51,822 nucleotides of DNA from Plantago elongata. Its lineage: Eukaryota; Streptophyta; Magnoliopsida; Lamiales; Plantaginaceae. This document shows, piece by piece, positions 47,626 through 51,822 of this stretch; position 1 is the stretch's first letter, and each line of letters opens with the position of its first letter. Under the pieces are notes generated by a model that saw only the letters and a program-made list of their open reading frames with translations, was not told the DNA's origin and did not search any database. Both the position numbers and the translations under genes were made by a program. Location: assembly GCA_036897095.1 (NCBI GenBank), contig JAYMSP010000436.1, forward strand, positions 1 to 51,822, given 5' to 3'.

Positions 47626-50600
47626 TCAATCTTCCAACTGTGAAATGATACTAACAAACACCCCATATCCTTGGCACATATCAGAGAGGAGGCAATACTC
47701 GTTCTTCGCGTGATATGTAGCCATTAGGCCTGCAATTTCAGTCCAAACACAAAACATAAGAACACTACCAAAGTAAAATATAGGTGGAACAGAATGAAAC
47801 CAAAATAAATGGCATTGCATCGAGACAAGAAGTGACAGCGAAATTACCGTAGCCACAAGTTTGCACATCAAAACCCTCATCCTGCAGTAGTAACAGAGAC
47901 GAATATAAGAATCCACTCCCTGTGCTTTGAGAAAGGAAATGTATATAAGAGCTAGAGATGAGATTTACCTGCAGTTCACGTATGAGTGGTAAGCTACCAG
48001 TGATGGAATAGGGTTTTACATGCCCAACCACCTCTTCAGTGGCTTTGCATAGCACATGATAACCACGAGAATCGAGATTGCAAGCCACTCCAGAATTGGC
48101 TTCATCAAAACTAATAGATATTCTGAAAAAGAGAGAGATATGAGTGTGTAACAAACAAACTGAGGAATGTTTAGGATAATTCTAAGGCCATACAATTGCC
48201 TACTCACATTCTCGCAAAAGGCAATCAAGGTATTTACAAAACAAGCCATTACTATTAAACTGATAAAGGAAACACACCTTCCCCTGAGGTTCTCATCTGG
48301 TAGGACATACTTAGACACAGGTCCTCGTGTGTCCAGCTTCTCGATGTTGGCATTCAAGTCATCAACATACTCCTTAAGTTTACTTATTACATCTGTTACA
48401 CTGAAATAGTGTGGAAAAGAACAAATCAAGTTGGCAGTAAATGAACATCAAATTTCAAAACTCTCAACGAGTCCAAGTCAAACTTCGAAAGCCTTAAATT
48501 AGAAAACGTGTATTACGTACCTATAAAATGGAGTCAACCTGCAATTGGAAGGAAAAAAATATTATAAATCAAATACTGTATATTCTAGTGAGTATGAAAT
48601 GAACCGAGCTGAAACCTGACCTAACATCTCCGCAAACTGTGCACTCAGCTGGGATTTGATTGATGCCACCACCTGGATCTGTAATATATGAAAGTTTAGA
48701 GGATAGACCCACTATAGAGTATGTTAATTTTGATTGTTATGCACTTACAACTCCACTGAGTCGGTTTCAAAGTGGAAGGCGTAGCAAATCCATAAAGTTC
48801 TTCCTTTGCATGAGGCGGAAAGTCCCGATAAAATCGTAACTGGATCTCTTTAAAAGCTTCCATAGCAAGTTCCAATGGATTGATTGCCTGGAGGCATCAA
48901 ATTTAATCAACGGAGAAAATATGCACAATAGGATTCTGTATGAAGGTACTGTAGTTGGTACCAAACTTTTGAAATTTGAAAACAAGCAGAGAACTATCAA
49001 CACATTCAAAAGTCACCTGTAAATCAAAAGATTGATTATTTTTCTAAATGCTATGAATTTTGCCACTTAATATTTTTGGAAAACCCTTGATCCTTTATGA
49101 ACTGCTTATAAGAATGCATCTGAAACTGTTACAGATGTGGATAAAACTACAATATGAATTCAAATCAACCAAAATCAGGAAAATGCACTTCATACTGTAA
49201 GATTGCTTCACATGTTTGATGGTTAAACTAATATAGATGGGTAAGGGTTTAGGGGATCTTGATTCTTGATGTCCATGAAGAAAAACGAAAAGGAAAGGAA
49301 ACCACATGCAAAGAACTACCAAAAATAGGTCTTTCAAGACATTAAAGGGTGGGTCAGTAAAAGAGCACCAACATTCGCCAAGAAAAGTGCGCTGGTTATT
49401 TTGTAAATAACAACTTCAAGTAAAAGACAACGAAGTGCAGCTCAGTTGGTAAGACAACTTCACCTCCAACCAATAGGTCGGGGGTTCGAGTCACCCTTTA
49501 ACCGTTTCAAAAAAAAAAAAACAGAGCTTCAAGAGGGACAGTGCAGAAAATACCTTGTGGGCTAGACCACTGTGAAAAAGTTTTCCAGAAACATTGAGCT
49601 TCCAAGGTATCATGCCCCCAGTACCGATGCAAGGCTGTTTATCTGCTGTATCAATCCAATAGCTGCAAACACAATACCACCATTAATAAATAATAATTTG
49701 AGATAATTATCTAAAGTAGTTTAATTGCACCGAGCTTCACAAGTTGAGTGGTCTAGTAAAGATGTTAAAAAACATACAGAGGTCCAGGCTTTAAGTGATT
49801 CATCAACCCATCCTTCACTAAAGCGTCAACTCCGACCCCCGGAATAGATGAATTCTCTTCGCTGGCAATAAAGACAGCAACTACAGTTGAAGTTAACTGA
49901 GGCTTTGTCTCTCCCAGGCGTCTCATTAGCTCAGCTACAAGGGCTACATGCCCCAAACAATCAGTAGTTCCACGGCCTTTAAGCTTGTCTCCTTCGATGC
50001 CCAAAGTGAAAGGATCAAAATCCTGTAAAATATAATTAATTATAAGCCAGTATAAATCAGAATATTCCCAAATGGCTGAACATTTCAATCTTATATTGAT
50101 TATTCTATTCAATTATCATCGCCAATTTAATACAACGTGTTAGATGAATATGCAGTGTTCATTACCAAATTTGACATAATCTCCGAATAATGCGAACATG
50201 ATAACTTTCTAATAACATTTGGACTTTAAATGAGAAAAGCAAAAAAAATTGTTAACTTAAGTGTATTCCAGTTAGACCACTAATACAAAAAAAATAGTCG
50301 ATACATCTGTAGAAATGTCAAAATGAAAGCACATGCTTCATAATTAAGAGAATAGTTTATCATTGAATTGAACCCCAGTGAGCTGAAAGTTTATCTTACA
50401 ATTTGAATATAGTTTCTAACTGATAACCCTATAACTTCAGTGTTTAAGTTGTGAGGTAACCGTGAAATCATCTGTCTGAATCACTCAATTTCATTCTAAA
50501 TAGACCCAAACTTTAGATCAACACAGAAATGATAAGTACATGAACGGAAACAGCCAACTTAATGTGTATTCTCGTGCGCAGAATAACCATTTAAAATTTA

Positions 50601-51445
50601 AATTGGAGTGAGAGTATAGCGAGTATCACAAATACACACCACCAGCTGCAGCGGATTATCAGGAAACACATAAGAAAATCACCAGGAAACAAAAAAAAAA
50701 ACATTCTTATATCTATGCCTTTGGTCAAGAGTTTGACCTTATCAGTAAAATTTGTTAGCTCACTATCACGAATTTCAACTTCATCACACTTCACTAGCTA
50801 GTAGCTACTGCTAGTATAGAAAATCATATCAACTCATTACTCATACTAATAATCTCTCATTATCTGATCAGAGATAACACGATATAGTAAAATGGAGCTA
50901 AACTAGAATCAATGAATCAATTCAAAACTTAACACTAAACTAACATTGAGCTACACTAGAGTCAATTAATTGATTCACAACTTAACTCTGAACTAAAATT
51001 GAGCTACACTAGAATCAATTAATCAATTCAAAACTCAACACTAAACTATATTTGAGGTACACCAGAATCAATAAACCAATTAAAAACTGAGGTGAACCGT
51101 AAAAACGAATTGACGATCACATACCCAGTCGGAAGGATTAGCAGTAACAACGTCCATGTGCATACCAACAAAGGACAGGACCTTTCCAGGCTGAGTACCA
51201 GGGTACTCGACGATGAGGTTTCCCCTGTTCGGCTTGTACGCCACGTGGTTGATCACAAGTGGACCGCCGTTGGCAGTGCTGAAAGGGTGGAGGACATTAA
51301 GGACGTGGTTGACGATCCGATCTTCCTCCGGGATTAGTTCGGGCGGGTTGTTCTGGACGTACTTTGACTCGCCGATGAGGTTTGAGAGGAGTGACACGAA
51401 CGATTCCTTGTTCAAGTCTCCTAGAATCTGCTTCACGCTCGCCAT
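47626..51445 (-). CDS. NAOD: Acetylornithine deacetylase (M20 metallopeptidase family)
   Basis: This enzyme removes the acetyl group from N-acetylornithine to give ornithine, in arginine and polyamine synthesis. Ten exons, in transcript order: 51445-51125, 50022-49778, 49662-49554, 48887-48749, 48678-48621, 48538-48521, 48400-48278, 48122-47969, 47881-47848, 47729-47626. They join in frame to 434 residues, close to the Arabidopsis protein. Metal-site residues of M20 enzymes are present: H96 and D98 in GMHMDVV, D128 in GRGTTDCLGH, and E162/E163 in ASEENSS. 'KLFHSGLAHK' begins the dimerisation domain, and a late His lies in 'YHAKNEYCLL'. The sixth exon is only 18 bases (coding the LTPFY segment), and the ninth is 34. 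There is no obvious transit peptide at the start MASVKQILGDL. A SINE sits in intron 3, antisense to the gene. Confidence 0.94.
49425..49520 (+). mobile_element. Second copy of the short tRNA-derived SINE, in an intron
   Basis: It has the same body as 45706-45796 (GACAACGAAG-GCAGCTCAG-TGGTAAGA ... CCAACCAATAGGTCGGG-GTTCGAGTCACCCTTTA-CCGTTT) and an A run at the end. The target duplication is not clear (CTTCAAG lies near both sides but not at the borders), so this copy may be older or its tail rearranged. It lies in intron 3 of the acetylornithine deacetylase gene in antisense orientation. Confidence 0.8.
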
Positions 51446-51822
51446 TGTTGTGGAATATTGGATGGTGTTGCTTTAAGAAAAAAGGATGAGAGAATAGAGA
51501 TTGAGAGGAAATTTAGTAGTGATGGATGATGATATTTTATATAGTATACTGAATTTCTGGGAAATCGAACGAATCTAGGAGGAGGAGGAGAGAAAATCCT
51601 GCGTAATTTGGGATGGAATCAATTCCCAACTATATTTATCTGCTATGATATCTGTTTCCGTTATAATGAGAATTAGTATTTCATTTTTATATATTACAAA
51701 CAACACTATAATTATTATAATTTAAATAATTTTATAATTATAAATAATTATAATATTACCTAAAAAATATATAAAAATGTTTATTTGATCCAATTATATT
51801 TTTCTAATAAATAAATCGAAAA
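51446..51822 (-). promoter_or_regulatory. Leader and promoter of the acetylornithine deacetylase gene
   Basis: On the minus strand a TATA box TATATAAA lies at 51543-51536, about 90 bases before the ATG at 51445. Sequence between them is CT-rich on the coding strand, as expected of a leader. Beyond 51650 it is AT-rich to the window edge with nothing recognised. Confidence 0.6.

Noticed and set aside
49411..49537. CTTCAAG as target duplication of the second SINE copy
   Set aside because: The two copies are several bases away from the element borders on both sides, so the match may be chance.
1..51822. CRISPR arrays, bacterial operons, rRNA genes, phage genes
   Set aside because: None are present. 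Direct repeats seen here are microsatellites, tandem duplications or transposon parts, and the genes are spliced plant genes.

Overview
This window reads as nuclear DNA of a eudicot plant. It is AT-rich, has spliced genes with GT-AG introns, and carries a dense mix of plant transposon remnants. I cannot resolve the family or species from the sequence alone.

Right half (about 22 to 51.8 kb): five protein-coding genes whose exons join in frame. They are the AP-2 clathrin adaptor mu subunit (22175-28542, +, 13 exons, 438 aa), a two-AT-hook AHL DNA-binding protein (30510-35633, +, 5 exons, 399 aa), a PYR1/PYL1-type abscisic acid receptor (38477-39133, +), a plastid CPBP/CAAX-protease-like membrane protein of the BCM / stay-green G type (43620-46741, +, 9 exons, 372 aa) and an M20-family acetylornithine deacetylase (51445-47626, -, 10 exons, 434 aa) that converges on it. 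From memory of Arabidopsis locus numbers, this order merges two Arabidopsis segments: AP2M-AHL8-PYL1 on chromosome 5 and NAOD-BCM2-PYR1-AHL13 on chromosome 4. The window would then keep the less fractionated ancestral order.

Left half (1 to about 22 kb): I recognise no intact host gene. It holds a degenerate Ty1/copia element of Sirevirus type (1510 to about 7070), a tRNA-derived SINE with a perfect 15-bp target duplication (7665-7860), a Stowaway-like MITE (9552-9810), two 5'-truncated LINE copies on the minus strand (13013-13855 and 17984-18940), a 286-bp miniature LTR element with primer site and target duplication (15780-16065), a pogo/CENP-B-type transposase remnant that has lost its catalytic core (16905-17467) beside an Emigrant-like MITE, and a Ty3/gypsy 5' LTR with gag remnant (20240-21394).

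Between the genes are an rbcL-derived organelle insertion (about 29051-29325), a 931-bp hAT-like element ending about 220 bp upstream of the ABA-receptor start codon, a 684-bp near-palindrome (41356-42039), and two copies of one SINE family, one in an intron of each of the two convergent genes. The most rewarding second looks are the synteny block, the possible poly-asparagine tail of the receptor, the miniature LTR element, the pogo remnant with a PCNA-box-like tail, and a 17-bp GGTGT-N7-ACACC module repeated through the Sirevirus-like element.
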